A stretch of DNA of 64,000 nt from Halopseudomonas maritima (GCF_021545785.1 NZ_CP079801.1:1798001-1862000); one strand, 5' to 3'. Shown: positions 24,554-32,910, counted from the stretch's first letter. Notes: a model not told the origin generated them from the letters alone. Numbers and translations are program-made.

Positions 24554-25501
24554 ATGCAATCACTGCCCCTTATCTCCGTCGCTGGCCTGAACAGCGAAGA
24601 CCCGGCCGTCCGCGCCGAAACCGCCCGCCAACTGGGCGTTGCCTGCCGTGACATCGGCTTCTTCTACGCCGTTGATCACGGCATCCCGGAAGGCGTCATG
24701 GCCGGCGCATTCGCCAACGCCAAGCGGGTGTTCGAGCTGCCGCTGGAAACCAAGCAGGACATGTCGATCAAGAAGTCGCCGCACAACCGCGGCTATGTCG
24801 CCATGGCCGACGAAAAGCTCAACCCGCAAGCCGGCGCCGACATGAAGGAAGCCTTCAACATCGGCACCGACTTCCCGGCCGACCACCCGGACGTACTGGC
24901 CGGCAAGCCCTTCCGTGGGGTCAACTTCTGGCCGCCGCTCGACGGCTGGCGTGACGCCATGCTCGGTTACTTCGACGGCTGTCTGAATCTCGGCCGCCTG
25001 ATCCACAAGGGCTTTGCCATCGACCTGGGCCTGCCGGAGAATTTCTTCGACGCGCACCTGGACAGCCCCATCGCCACCCTGCGCATGCTGCGCTATCCGG
25101 CCAGCGCCGGTCAGATCGACCGCGAAGACGGCGGCGCCGGTGCCCACACCGACTACGGCAACGTCACCCTGCTGGCCACCGACAAGGTTGCCGGCCTGCA
25201 AGTGCTGACCCGTCAGGGCCAATGGATCGACGCACCGCATGTAGAAGGCGCCTTTGTCTGCAACATCGGCGACTGTCTGATGCGCTGGAGCAACGACACC
25301 TACGTTTCCACCCCGCACCGCGTGCGCCCGCCGGAGCAGGAACGCTACTCCATCGCCTTCTTCCTGGAAGTAAACCCCGACTCCATCGTCGACCCGCGCG
25401 ACGTCATCCCGGGCGAGGCCCCCAAGTACCAGCCAATTACCTGTGCCGAGTACCTGGCAGGCCGCCTGAACGCCACGTACGAGCACCGGGCAAAACCGTA
25501 A
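24554..25501 (+). CDS. 2OG/Fe(II)-dependent oxygenase, isopenicillin-N-synthase family
   Basis: 315 residues. DIOX_N domain with PLISVAGL and CRDIGFFYAVDHGIP; catalytic domain with GAHTDYGNVTLL (iron His/Asp), STPHRVR (iron His) and RYSIAFFLEV (2OG-binding Arg). ATG at 24554 has GGAG eight bases upstream, and homologues begin at this position. It is very likely in one transcription unit with the amidohydrolase ahead. It is closer in style to the 29322 paralogue than to the 7041 one (RGYV near residue 80, EAFN, HTDYG). Confidence 0.87.
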   Translation: MQSLPLISVAGLNSEDPAVRAETARQLGVACRDIGFFYAVDHGIPEGVMAGAFANAKRVFELPLETKQDMSIKKSPHNRGYVAMADEKLNPQAGADMKEAFNIGTDFPADHPDVLAGKPFRGVNFWPPLDGWRDAMLGYFDGCLNLGRLIHKGFAIDLGLPENFFDAHLDSPIATLRMLRYPASAGQIDREDGGAGAHTDYGNVTLLATDKVAGLQVLTRQGQWIDAPHVEGAFVCNIGDCLMRWSNDTYVSTPHRVRPPEQERYSIAFFLEVNPDSIVDPRDVIPGEAPKYQPITCAEYLAGRLNATYEHRAKP

Positions 25502-25557
25502 GAGCACGGCTGGGCACAAACTTGAGCTGCACTGCGGCGCGTTGCCCGGGCAATATG

Positions 25558-25580
25558 ATGTATATATTATCCATATACAT
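25558..25580. promoter_or_regulatory. AT-rich inverted repeat, probable operator of the ParD-like gene
   Basis: ATGTATAT and ATATACAT form a perfect 8+8 dyad with a 7-bp AT-rich spacer, 20 bp before the ParD-like ATG, in an otherwise GC-rich region. TATATT and TATCCAT inside it could be part of the -10 box. Such dyads are typical autoregulatory operators of toxin-antitoxin operons. Confidence 0.6.
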
Positions 25581-25599
25581 TTCATATAGAGGCGCCGTT

Positions 25600-25806
25600 A
25601 TGGGGATCGTCAAGATCAACGATGAGCTGCACGAGGACGTGCGCAAGGCCAGCGCCGTGATGGTGCGCTCGATCAATGCGCAGGCCGAATACTGGATGAA
25701 GGTCGGCATGCTGGCCGAGGCCAACCCGACCCTGTCGTTTATCGACATCATGCGTGAACAGCTGCGGCACGCGGACGTAGACCCAAGGCAGGTTGCCAAT
25801 GTCTGA
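25600..25806 (+). CDS. ParD-like antitoxin-family protein
   Basis: A 68-residue small protein beginning MGIVKINDELHEDVRKAS, a ribbon-helix-helix-like DNA-binding N-terminus, followed by RSINAQAEYWMKVGMLAEANPTLSF. This fits the ParD-like antitoxin family (PF11903). ATG at 25600 follows AGAGG. Its last 8 bp overlap the methionine aminopeptidase gene, and there is no RelE/ParE-like toxin nearby. Partner and role are therefore unclear: it may regulate map alone or form an unusual two-gene module with it. Confidence 0.8.
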   Translation: MGIVKINDELHEDVRKASAVMVRSINAQAEYWMKVGMLAEANPTLSFIDIMREQLRHADVDPRQVANV

Positions 25807-26578
25807 CGTGCGCCTGAAAACACCGCAGGAGCTGGCCTTGATGCGCCAGTCCGGCAAGCTGCTGGCCGAGGTCTTTGCCTACCTTGACCAGCACATCAGG
25901 GCCGGGCTGTCGACCATGCAGGTCAACGATCTGACCGAGCGCTACATTGTCGATCAGCTGGCAGCGCGCCCGGCCAGCAAGGGGCAGTACGGCTTCAAGT
26001 ACGTGCTCAACAGCTCGGTCAACCATGTGGTCTGCCACGGGGTGCCGTCGGAAACGCAGATTCTCAAGGCGGGCGATATCGTCAATATCGACATCACCCT
26101 GGAAAAGGGCGGTTTCATCGCCGATTCAAGCAAGATGTATCTGATTGGCGAGGTGACGCCGGAGGCGCAACTGCTGGTCGACCGGACCTATGAGGCCATG
26201 TGGGAGGGCATCAGGGTGGTCAAGCCGGGCGCGACTCTGGGTGACGTTGGCTACGCCATCCAGCGCCACGCCGAGCGCAACGGTTACAGCGTGGTGCGCG
26301 AGTTCTGTGGGCATGGCATTGGCCGCGAGATGCACGAAGCGCCAGAGGTTCTGCACGTTGGCAGCCGGGGCAAGGGGTTGGTGCTGCGCGAAGGCATGAC
26401 CTTTACCATCGAGCCGATGATCAATCAGGGCAAGGCCCGGGTTAAAACCAAGAAGGACGGCTGGACAGTGGTGACCTGTGACAAGCAGCTGTCGGCCCAG
26501 TGGGAGCACACCATTGCCGTGACCGCCGACGGGTATGAGGTACTTACCCTGCGAGCAGAGGAGCGCGAGACTCAGTAG
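25799..26578 (+). CDS. map: Type I methionine aminopeptidase
   Basis: About 259 residues. All five metal ligands are visible in context: NIDITLEKGGFIADSSKM (Asp pair), HGIGREMHEAPEV (His), FTIEPMI (Glu) and QWEHTIAV (Glu). The HVVCHGVP motif supplies the substrate-binding His. The enzyme removes N-terminal Met co-translationally. The start is ATG at 25799; a TTG two codons upstream is also in frame. A main map gene usually sits beside rpsB in Pseudomonas, so this is probably a second copy, joined by overlap to the ParD-like gene. Confidence 0.92.
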   Translation: MSDVRLKTPQELALMRQSGKLLAEVFAYLDQHIRAGLSTMQVNDLTERYIVDQLAARPASKGQYGFKYVLNSSVNHVVCHGVPSETQILKAGDIVNIDITLEKGGFIADSSKMYLIGEVTPEAQLLVDRTYEAMWEGIRVVKPGATLGDVGYAIQRHAERNGYSVVREFCGHGIGREMHEAPEVLHVGSRGKGLVLREGMTFTIEPMINQGKARVKTKKDGWTVVTCDKQLSAQWEHTIAVTADGYEVLTLRAEERETQ

Positions 26579-26741
26579 CGGCCTTGAGGCAACCAGCGCG
26601 GGTTGTCATACCTTGGCGACAGCTCGCCCGCCCCATCACCCCACTGATTGCCCCTCAATCAATGCTGCTGCCGCTTGGCTCCCAAGGCCGTCTGCCGGTG
26701 CTAACGTCGAGGCATCCACAACACCAACAAGAGGACGGGAC

Positions 26742-27524
26742 ATGGCACAGGCAGCGGGACGGCAGTCGATTTTTATTACTGGCGCGGCATCAGGCATGGG
26801 GCGGGAAACGGCGCGGCTGTTTCATCAGAAGGGCTGGTTTGTTGGTGCCTTTGACCTGAACCTGACCGGACTGCAAGCGCTGCAGGCGGAGCTGGGCGCA
26901 GACAATTGCGTGATCCAGACGCTGGATGTCAGCGACAAGGCGCAGTTTGAGGCTGCCGTAGCAACCTTCGGCGCGGCAACCGACGGGCGTATGGATATCC
27001 TGTTCAACAACGCCGGCATTGTGATGCGCGGCTTCTTCGACGAACTGCCGTTTGAAGATCAGCTGAACATCATCAACGTCAACGTGATCGGCGTGCTCAA
27101 CGGCACCCACTGCGCGCTGCCGCTGCTCAAGGCCACGCCCAACGCGCTGTGCTTCAACACCTCATCGTCCTCAGCCACTATGGGCATGCCGCTGATCGCG
27201 GTGTATTCGGCCAGCAAACACGCGGTAAAAGGCCTGACCGAGGCGCTGTCCAACGAGTTCCGCCGCTACGACATCCGCTGCGCTGACGCGCTGCCGGGGC
27301 TGATCAAGACGGGTATGCCGAGCGAAGAGCTGATGGCTGCCGCACCGGATAAAGGCCCGTTCCGCCTGATTGAAGCGGTCGAAATCGCCAAGGTGGTGTG
27401 GGCCAGCTACCACTCAGACCAACTGCACTGGTACATCCCCGAAGACCTGGCCGAGCTGGACAAGGCGGCCGGCAACAACCCGGAGCTGCTGCGCGATAAG
27501 CTGGGCCGGCATATGGAAGTCTGA
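26742..27524 (+). CDS. Short-chain dehydrogenase/reductase
   Basis: A 260-residue classical SDR. Motifs: ITGAASGMG (NAD(P)-binding Rossmann loop), LFNNAGIV (NNAG), a Ser-rich strand ending SSSSATMG (catalytic Ser), and VYSASKHAVKG (Tyr-x3-Lys). ATG at 26742 follows GAGGA; the long upstream frame is not supported by codon use. Substrate unknown. It follows map after 163 bp and precedes the cytochrome b gene on the same strand. Confidence 0.85.
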   Translation: MAQAAGRQSIFITGAASGMGRETARLFHQKGWFVGAFDLNLTGLQALQAELGADNCVIQTLDVSDKAQFEAAVATFGAATDGRMDILFNNAGIVMRGFFDELPFEDQLNIINVNVIGVLNGTHCALPLLKATPNALCFNTSSSSATMGMPLIAVYSASKHAVKGLTEALSNEFRRYDIRCADALPGLIKTGMPSEELMAAAPDKGPFRLIEAVEIAKVVWASYHSDQLHWYIPEDLAELDKAAGNNPELLRDKLGRHMEV

Positions 27525-27612
27525 GCGCGTATCGCCTCCTGTCAGAGGCTTGCGGGGGCTCTGGCCGGGGGTTAGCCTTGCAGGCCCTGTTGTCTGATCG
27601 AGAGCCTGTCTG

Positions 27613-28284
27613 ATGAAAACCCTGGTCTGGGATCTGCCCCTGCGTCTGTTCCACTGGCTGCTGGCCCTGAGCGTCAGCGGCGCGCTGGTGACCATCAGCC
27701 TGGGCGATGGCTGGATGCTATGGCACGAGCGCTTTGGCCTGGCGGTGATCGGCCTGCTGGCGTTTCGGCTGGTCTGGGGTGTGGCGGGCAGCACCCACGC
27801 GCGCTTTGCCAGTTTCTTTCCAACGCCAGCGCGCATCAGAGCCTACCTGAACGGACAGTGGCAGCGGCCGGGGCATAATCCGCTGGGCGCCGCTTCGGTG
27901 TTTGCGCTGCTGGGGTTGCTGGCGTTTCAGGCCGTTACCGGGCTGTTCAGTGGTGACGACGTGGCGTTTTTCGGGCCGTTGAGCCAACTGGTGTCTTTTG
28001 ACACCGGCAGCCTGCTGAGCGGCTGGCACCGCTCGACCGAAGAGCTGATCTACGCCCTATTGGCGCTGCATGTGCTGGCGATCATCGTCTACCGCGCGCG
28101 CGGCAAAAAGCTGCTGGAATCGATGTTTCACGGCCAGGCCGAGGTGCCCGCCAGCCAGGCTGAGCCGCTACGCGGCGGCGGCTGGCGGGCGCTGGTGATG
28201 GCCTTGCTGGTTGCCGGCGCGGCCATCTGGCTGGCCAGCGGCAGCTGGATTCCCGCCCCGACCCCGACCGTGCCGGGCTGGTAG
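27613..28284 (+). CDS. Cytochrome b561-type membrane protein
   Basis: About 223 residues, four to five membrane helices. Spaced His residues in RLFHW, LWHERFG and ALLALHVLAIIVYR are the usual haem-b ligands of the Ni-hydrogenase/cytochrome b561 (CybB-like) family. The C-terminus has a final hydrophobic helix and a Pro-rich periplasmic tail. It would carry electrons in the inner membrane; no cytochrome c partner is adjacent, though PuuD in the same island has a c-type domain. Partner unknown. Confidence 0.8.
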   Translation: MKTLVWDLPLRLFHWLLALSVSGALVTISLGDGWMLWHERFGLAVIGLLAFRLVWGVAGSTHARFASFFPTPARIRAYLNGQWQRPGHNPLGAASVFALLGLLAFQAVTGLFSGDDVAFFGPLSQLVSFDTGSLLSGWHRSTEELIYALLALHVLAIIVYRARGKKLLESMFHGQAEVPASQAEPLRGGGWRALVMALLVAGAAIWLASGSWIPAPTPTVPGW

Positions 28285-28306
28285 CCCGGCCAGCCGCTAC
28301 GGGCGT

Positions 28307-29296
28307 TTACTCTGCGCCGTACAGATCCTGGACGAAGCTCAGGTCAAAGGCCTTTTGCCAGTCCAGGTCAGCAGGCAGGGTGCCGGCCGCCACCATGTCG
28401 TCATAGAAGCCTTTCCAGCGTGCGCTGGTCATGATGCCGTATTGGCCAGCAGCCGCATCGCCCGACAGCAGAATGCCCTCTTCCTGCATCTTGGCGGTGC
28501 TGTAGGCCAGCAGCTCGTCGGCCATTTCCGGGTTGGCCTGCTTGATCAGCTCATTGGCCGGCGCCGGGTCGGCAAAGTAGGCGGCCCAGCCCTCAGCCGT
28601 TGCCTCGACCATGGCCTTCACCACGTCCGGATGCTTCTCCAGCATCTCGGCGGTGGTATCCAGCGTGGCGGAGTAGGCATTCCAGCCGTAGTCGGCCAGC
28701 AATAGACTCTTGGCTGCCACGTTTTCTTTAGCCAGGAAGTAACCGTCGTTGGTCACGTAACCTTGCTGAATGGCCTGCTTGTCGGCGATGAAGGGGCCAA
28801 AGCTGTAGTCGTAGGGGCGCAGCTGCTCATCGGCAAAGCCGTAGTGCGCCTTCATCCAGGGCCAGTAGGCGACGCGACCGGCAGTGGGGATGCGAATGCC
28901 CTTGCCTTTGAGGTCTTCCAGGCTGTCGTTGCCTGCGCCCTCGTGTACCACCAGCGACTGCGGGTCTTTCTGGAACCAGGCCGCCACGGTCACCAGCGGG
29001 ATATCCTGCTTTACGGCATTCAGCGATTGCAGCGCGTAACCCATGCTGAAATCGGTTTTGCCACCCACCAACAGCTGCACGTTATTGACCTGCGGACCGC
29101 CCATCTCGATGGTCACATCCAGGCCGTGCTGTTCATAAATGCCGGCAGCCTTGGCGGCGTACAGCCCGCCGTGCTCGGCCTGTGCGTACCAGGTGGTGGT
29201 GACACTAACCGGCGTCAGCTCTGCGGCCTGGGCAGAGGCAGCGCTAAAGCCCAATGCCAGCGCCAGGCCGGTCAGTTTCAGAGAAGTGAATTGCAT
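28307..29296 (-). CDS. THI5/NMT1-type ABC substrate-binding protein
   Basis: A 329-residue periplasmic binding protein with a signal peptide (MQFTSLKLTGLALALGFSAA..AQA). The start of the mature part, SVTTTWYAQAEHGGLYAAKAAGIYEQHGLDVTIEMG, matches the SsuA/THI5/NMT1 family that binds pyrimidines, taurine, aliphatic sulfonates or riboflavin precursors. The start at 29296 has AAGGAG eight bases upstream. No ATPase or permease gene is adjacent. It lies 25 bp after the 29322 oxygenase, so the two probably share a transcript, and the protein may deliver the oxygenase substrate through a transporter encoded elsewhere. Confidence 0.85.
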   Translation of the reverse strand: MQFTSLKLTGLALALGFSAASAQAAELTPVSVTTTWYAQAEHGGLYAAKAAGIYEQHGLDVTIEMGGPQVNNVQLLVGGKTDFSMGYALQSLNAVKQDIPLVTVAAWFQKDPQSLVVHEGAGNDSLEDLKGKGIRIPTAGRVAYWPWMKAHYGFADEQLRPYDYSFGPFIADKQAIQQGYVTNDGYFLAKENVAAKSLLLADYGWNAYSATLDTTAEMLEKHPDVVKAMVEATAEGWAAYFADPAPANELIKQANPEMADELLAYSTAKMQEEGILLSGDAAAGQYGIMTSARWKGFYDDMVAAGTLPADLDWQKAFDLSFVQDLYGAE

Positions 29297-29321
29297 GGGT
29301 AAAACTCCTTGGGGGGTAAAC

Positions 29322-30245
29322 TCAGTAAGTGGCCTTGAGGCGTTGCAGCAGGTGCTCGCCTGCGGAAATCGGAGGGTAGCGCGCGGGGTTATCGACGCTG
29401 GCGCAGGTGTCGATGCAGGCGATCTCGGCATCATGGTTTGGATACCCAAAGAAGGCGATGGCGTAGCGATCGCGCTGCTGCGCCTGCGGCGGCACATTGA
29501 CCCGGTGCGGGGTAGAGCAGAACACATGGTTGGTCCAGCGCTGCATCAGGTCGCCGGTGTTGACCACCACGGTGCCCGGAATCGGCGTGGCGGCCAGCCA
29601 CTCGCCTGCGCGGGTGCGCACCTCCAGCCCGCCGGCGTCGTCCTGAAACAGCAGGGTGATGCTGCCGTAGTCCGTGTGCGCACCGGCGCGGGTCTCGCCG
29701 CCCTGGGGCGCAAAGCCGGCCGGCAACGCCGGGTAGTGCAGCAGCCGCAGGGTATGGTGATGACGGTTGTGGGCTTTGACAAAAAAGTCGTCAGGCTGAT
29801 CGAGCGCCACGGCAAAGGCCTCCAGCACCCGATCGGCGGTAGCGATACATTCGGCCAGAAAGCCTTCCATCTGTGGCCTGAAGGCGGGCAGGGCAGCGGG
29901 CCACAGGTTGCGCGGGCCATCCTTGCTGTCCGGCGCCAGGTTGAACGCTTCTTTCAAGTCGCCGGGCTTGCCGGGGTCCAGCCGTTCGCGGCGCACGCCA
30001 ACGTAGCCACGGTTACTCTCGGCGTTTTGCCAGGCGATGGCCTGCTTGTCGTCGTCGGACAATGCAAAGAGCGCCTTGGAGGCCGCAAAGGCCTGTGCCA
30101 GCTGGTCCGCGGGCATGCAGCAGCCAGACAGGTAGAAAAAGCCCCAGTCGCTGCTGGCCTGACGCATCTGCCGCGCCACCTCGGCGCGGGCGGCCGCGTC
30201 GCCGTTGATGAAGGGCGAAAAGTCGATTACCGGTATTGAGTCCAT
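29322..30245 (-). CDS. 2OG/Fe(II)-dependent oxygenase, isopenicillin-N-synthase family
   Basis: 307 residues. IPVIDFSPF and WGFFYLSGCCMP at the N-terminus; GAHTDYGSITLLFQD (iron His/Asp), STPHRVN (iron His) and RYAIAFFGYP (2OG Arg) in the catalytic part. Start ATG at 30245 after GGAGACAC; the 21-codon upstream extension is unlikely. It is the third such oxygenase in the island, here divergent from the 8-oxoguanine deaminase-like gene and followed by a binding-protein gene. Confidence 0.87.
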   Translation of the reverse strand: MDSIPVIDFSPFINGDAAARAEVARQMRQASSDWGFFYLSGCCMPADQLAQAFAASKALFALSDDDKQAIAWQNAESNRGYVGVRRERLDPGKPGDLKEAFNLAPDSKDGPRNLWPAALPAFRPQMEGFLAECIATADRVLEAFAVALDQPDDFFVKAHNRHHHTLRLLHYPALPAGFAPQGGETRAGAHTDYGSITLLFQDDAGGLEVRTRAGEWLAATPIPGTVVVNTGDLMQRWTNHVFCSTPHRVNVPPQAQQRDRYAIAFFGYPNHDAEIACIDTCASVDNPARYPPISAGEHLLQRLKATY

Positions 30246-30584
30246 TGTTATCAGTGTCTCCTGATGCGGGTACATGCACCGCCGCCAAGCGGCGGTGGGT
30301 TTATGCAACCTGCGGTTTAGTCCTCGAACCCGTGTTCAGGACGACACGACTCATAACCTGACCAAGTAAGCAGGAATTGAAAAGCAAGGGCTGTGCCAAA
30401 GGCTCTGGCACGCGCTTGAGTGCGCAATTGCGCGCCATCCTCGCCGGTGAATGCACTGATGCTGTGCTGAAATAGCGGCTATGGCACCCAATCTGCGCGG
30501 CATTGCAGCGGCCCCACAATTGCATGTCGCGCGCTGAGAGATTTTCTGTCCTGCTGGTCAACATAACGAATATCGAGGAATGTC
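30246..30584. promoter_or_regulatory. Divergent intergenic region with sigma-54-like promoter
   Basis: 339 bp with no gene. On the plus strand, TGGCACCCAATCTGC (30482-30496) has GG and GC 10 bases apart and fits the -24/-12 pattern, about 90 bp before the deaminase start. A perfect palindrome GCGCAATTGCGC lies at 30422-30433, and a CTGACCA half-site at 30358-30364. A hairpin CACCGCCG/CGGCGGTG (30277-30297) sits in the leader of the oxygenase transcript. Confidence 0.45.
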
Positions 30585-31952
30585 ATGTCACCCACCTTGC
30601 TGCTCAAGAACGCGCTGGTCATCGCCACCCTGGATGACCAACAACGCGAAATTGCCAACGGTTCCGTGTTTATTCGCGGCAACCGCGTGGAAGCGGTCGG
30701 CCCCGCCAGCGAGCTGCCAGACAGCGCCGACAGCGTCATCGACATGACCGGCCATGTGCTGATCCCGGGCCTGATCAACACCCACCACCACATGTTCCAG
30801 TCACTCACACGCGCCCTGCCCGCCGCCCAGGACGCCGAGTTGTTCGACTGGCTGACCGCGCTGTTCCCCGTCTGGCAGAACATCACCCCGGCGATGCAAC
30901 GCGCCGCCACCCGCACCGCGATGGCCGAACTCATGCTCTCGGGCTGCACCACCGCCGCCGATCACGCCTACCTCTACGTCAACGGCACCCGGCTGGACGA
31001 CAGCGTGCAGGCCGCGCAGGAAATGGGCATGCGCTTTCACGCCGTGCGTGGCGCCATGAGTCTGGGCCAAAGCCAGGGTGGGCTGCCGCCGGATGCCCTG
31101 GTGGAGCAAGATGAACAGGCCATCCTCAAGGAAATGCAGCGCGTGGTAGAAGCGCTGCACGACGCCACGCCCGATGGCATGATCAAGGTCGCCCTCGGCC
31201 CCTGTTCACCCTTTACCGTGACTACCGACCTGATGCGCGAAGGCGCCGCGCTGGCGCGCTCTTACGGTGTTGGCCTGCACACCCATACCGCCGAAAACGC
31301 CAAGGACCTTGCCTTCAGCAAGGAGCGCTACGGCATGACCCCGACCGAATACACCGAGTCGGTCGGCTGGGTAGGCCGCGACGTCTGGCACGCCCATTGT
31401 GTGCATCTGGATGACCCGGGCATCGCCCTGTTCGCCCGCACCGGCACCGGCGTCGCCCATTGTCCCTGCTCCAATATGCGCCTGGCGTCGGGCATCGCGC
31501 CGATCCGCAAGATGCGCGACGCCGGTGTGAAGGTCGGCCTGGGCGTGGACGGCAGCGCCTCCAACGACACCAACAACCTGCTCGATGAAGCCCGTCAGGC
31601 CATGCTCTCGGCCCGCGTGCGCGATGAAAACCCGACCGCCATGAGCGCCCGCGAAGCGCTCTACATCGCCACCCGCGGCGGCGCAGAAGTGCTCGGCCGC
31701 AGCGACGTGCTGGGCCGTATCCAGCCCGGTTACTGCGCCGACATCATCGCCTTCCGCACCGACGACATCGCCCTGGCCGGCGCCCTCATCGACCCCATCG
31801 CCGCCCTCGTCTTCTGCACCCCGCAACGCGTCGCCCACAGCATCATCAATGGCCGTCAGGTGATTGAAGACGGCGTGCTGCTGACGCGGGAGTTACCGTT
31901 GATTATTGAGGAGCACAATGCACTGGCAAGGGAGCTGGTACTGGGGAAATAA
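30585..31952 (+). CDS. 8-oxoguanine deaminase
   Basis: 455 residues. The sequence follows closely what I recall of Pseudomonas aeruginosa PA0142, characterised as 8-oxoguanine deaminase: LLKNALVIATLDD at the start, INTHHHMFQSLTRALPAAQDAELFDWLTALFP, TTAADHAYLYVNG, QSQGGLPPDALVE, GLHTHTAEN, VWHAHCVHLDD, HCPCSNMRLASGIAP and VDGSASND. The reaction converts 8-oxoguanine to urate plus ammonia, so its product enters the PuuD step encoded in this same window. A sigma-54-like element precedes it. Divergent from the 29322 oxygenase. Confidence 0.88.
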   Translation: MSPTLLLKNALVIATLDDQQREIANGSVFIRGNRVEAVGPASELPDSADSVIDMTGHVLIPGLINTHHHMFQSLTRALPAAQDAELFDWLTALFPVWQNITPAMQRAATRTAMAELMLSGCTTAADHAYLYVNGTRLDDSVQAAQEMGMRFHAVRGAMSLGQSQGGLPPDALVEQDEQAILKEMQRVVEALHDATPDGMIKVALGPCSPFTVTTDLMREGAALARSYGVGLHTHTAENAKDLAFSKERYGMTPTEYTESVGWVGRDVWHAHCVHLDDPGIALFARTGTGVAHCPCSNMRLASGIAPIRKMRDAGVKVGLGVDGSASNDTNNLLDEARQAMLSARVRDENPTAMSAREALYIATRGGAEVLGRSDVLGRIQPGYCADIIAFRTDDIALAGALIDPIAALVFCTPQRVAHSIINGRQVIEDGVLLTRELPLIIEEHNALARELVLGK

Positions 31953-32085
31953 GTGCCGCGCAGTGGATCGCGCCAGCGCGGGGATGACCGGAGTGGCGAG
32001 CGGCGGCGGTGCTGATTGCGCCAATGCTCTACGTCGGGTTGGCATGGCGGCGGGCGATTCCTGACGGCCTTTCGCCCTGACGACG

Positions 32086-32131
32086 AGCTACTGTGCAGCG
32101 TATTACCAGCCAAGCACAGCGCGTGTTAGGC
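32086..32131 (-). other. Truncated attC at the distal end of array 2
   Basis: The minus-strand GCCTAAC core holds the stop codon of the HxlR gene, and an imperfect CTGTGC/GCACAG dyad follows. The expected CGTTA(G/T) end is missing, so the last site of the array appears cut off at the junction with the purine island. Confidence 0.55.
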
Positions 32132-32455
32132 GTTTTTTATTTCCATATCTAACGCCTTAACCTGCTCAATAATGGAGATTAACTTTTTGCCGTTTTCTGT
32201 GAGAGAGTATTCTGTTCTTGGAGGCACTTCGGCATAAGCATGCTTTTGCAGCAAGCCATAGTCGGTTAATTTGCGCAGCCTCTCCGAAAGAACTTTTTTT
32301 GAAATGCCGTCTATATGGCGCTCCAGCTTTCCGGGGCGCGTAATGTTATCTGCGACCGCTTTCAAAACGGCTACCGACCATTTGCAACCGATAACTTCTT
32401 CAAGCTGACGGTAAGCCGATGGCGTTGTGCGCGACGTATTTTTTATATTCTTCAT
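32126..32455 (-). CDS. HxlR-family transcriptional regulator
   Basis: 109 residues from ATG at 32455; the longer frame adds 33 residues without support. EVIGCKWSVAVLKAVADNITRPGKLERHIDGISKKVLSERLRKLTDYGLL is a standard HxlR winged helix (W of the C-K-W block, I-S-x-K-x-L-S-x-R-L-x-x-L), ending with a short dimer helix. Such regulators often sense aldehydes, thiols or oxidants. It is the last gene of cassette array 2 and is divergent, across 127 bp, from the CxxC redox protein. Confidence 0.85.
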   Translation of the reverse strand: MKNIKNTSRTTPSAYRQLEEVIGCKWSVAVLKAVADNITRPGKLERHIDGISKKVLSERLRKLTDYGLLQKHAYAEVPPRTEYSLTENGKKLISIIEQVKALDMEIKNA

Positions 32456-32582
32456 TTTCAAGATCTTACACCAATATGTTCCTAGGGAACCAAAAAGTGC
32501 CTGCTTTCGGGCTGCTGAAAAAGCACCTAGCATGATTGTGTAATAGCTGCACACACCAAAATCGATGCAGGAGAAAACGATT

Positions 32583-32819
32583 ATGAAAGCGAAAGCAGTT
32601 TTTTACCATGCAGGCTGCCCCGTGTGCGTTGCTGCAGAACAACATGTAGCCAATGCACTGGATCCTTCAAGATATGATGTGGAAATTGTGCATCTCGGCG
32701 AAGCCAGGTCTCGCGTAGAAGAGGCTGAAGCGGCGGGTGTCAAATCCGTGCCAGCGCTGGTATTGGATGGCGCTGCCTTTCATATCAATTTTGGTGCTGA
32801 CATCAGTGCGCTAAAATAG
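32583..32819 (+). CDS. Small thioredoxin/glutaredoxin-like protein
   Basis: 78 residues starting MKAKAVFYHAGCPVCVAAEQHVANAL, with a CPVC active-site motif at the N-terminal end of helix 1 and SVPALVLDG, the cis-Pro strand of the thioredoxin fold. There is no signal peptide, so it acts in the cytoplasm, probably in disulfide reduction. It opposes the array direction and is divergent from the HxlR gene, which probably controls it. The two share one cassette. Confidence 0.82.
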   Translation: MKAKAVFYHAGCPVCVAAEQHVANALDPSRYDVEIVHLGEARSRVEEAEAAGVKSVPALVLDGAAFHINFGADISALK

Positions 32820-32910
32820 CCGGGGCGTAACCAAGGTGCTTAAACCTGGGCATTTTCCTTGCAGAGAATGCCCATTTTCATCGCCTGCCGCCAGCCGGTG
32901 GGTCATTGTT

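Noticed and set aside
30404..30424. A second sigma-54-like string (TGGCACGCGCTTGAG) in the 30246-30584 region.
   Set aside because: The GC of the -12 half is not at the right spacing from the GG; the 30482 site fits better.
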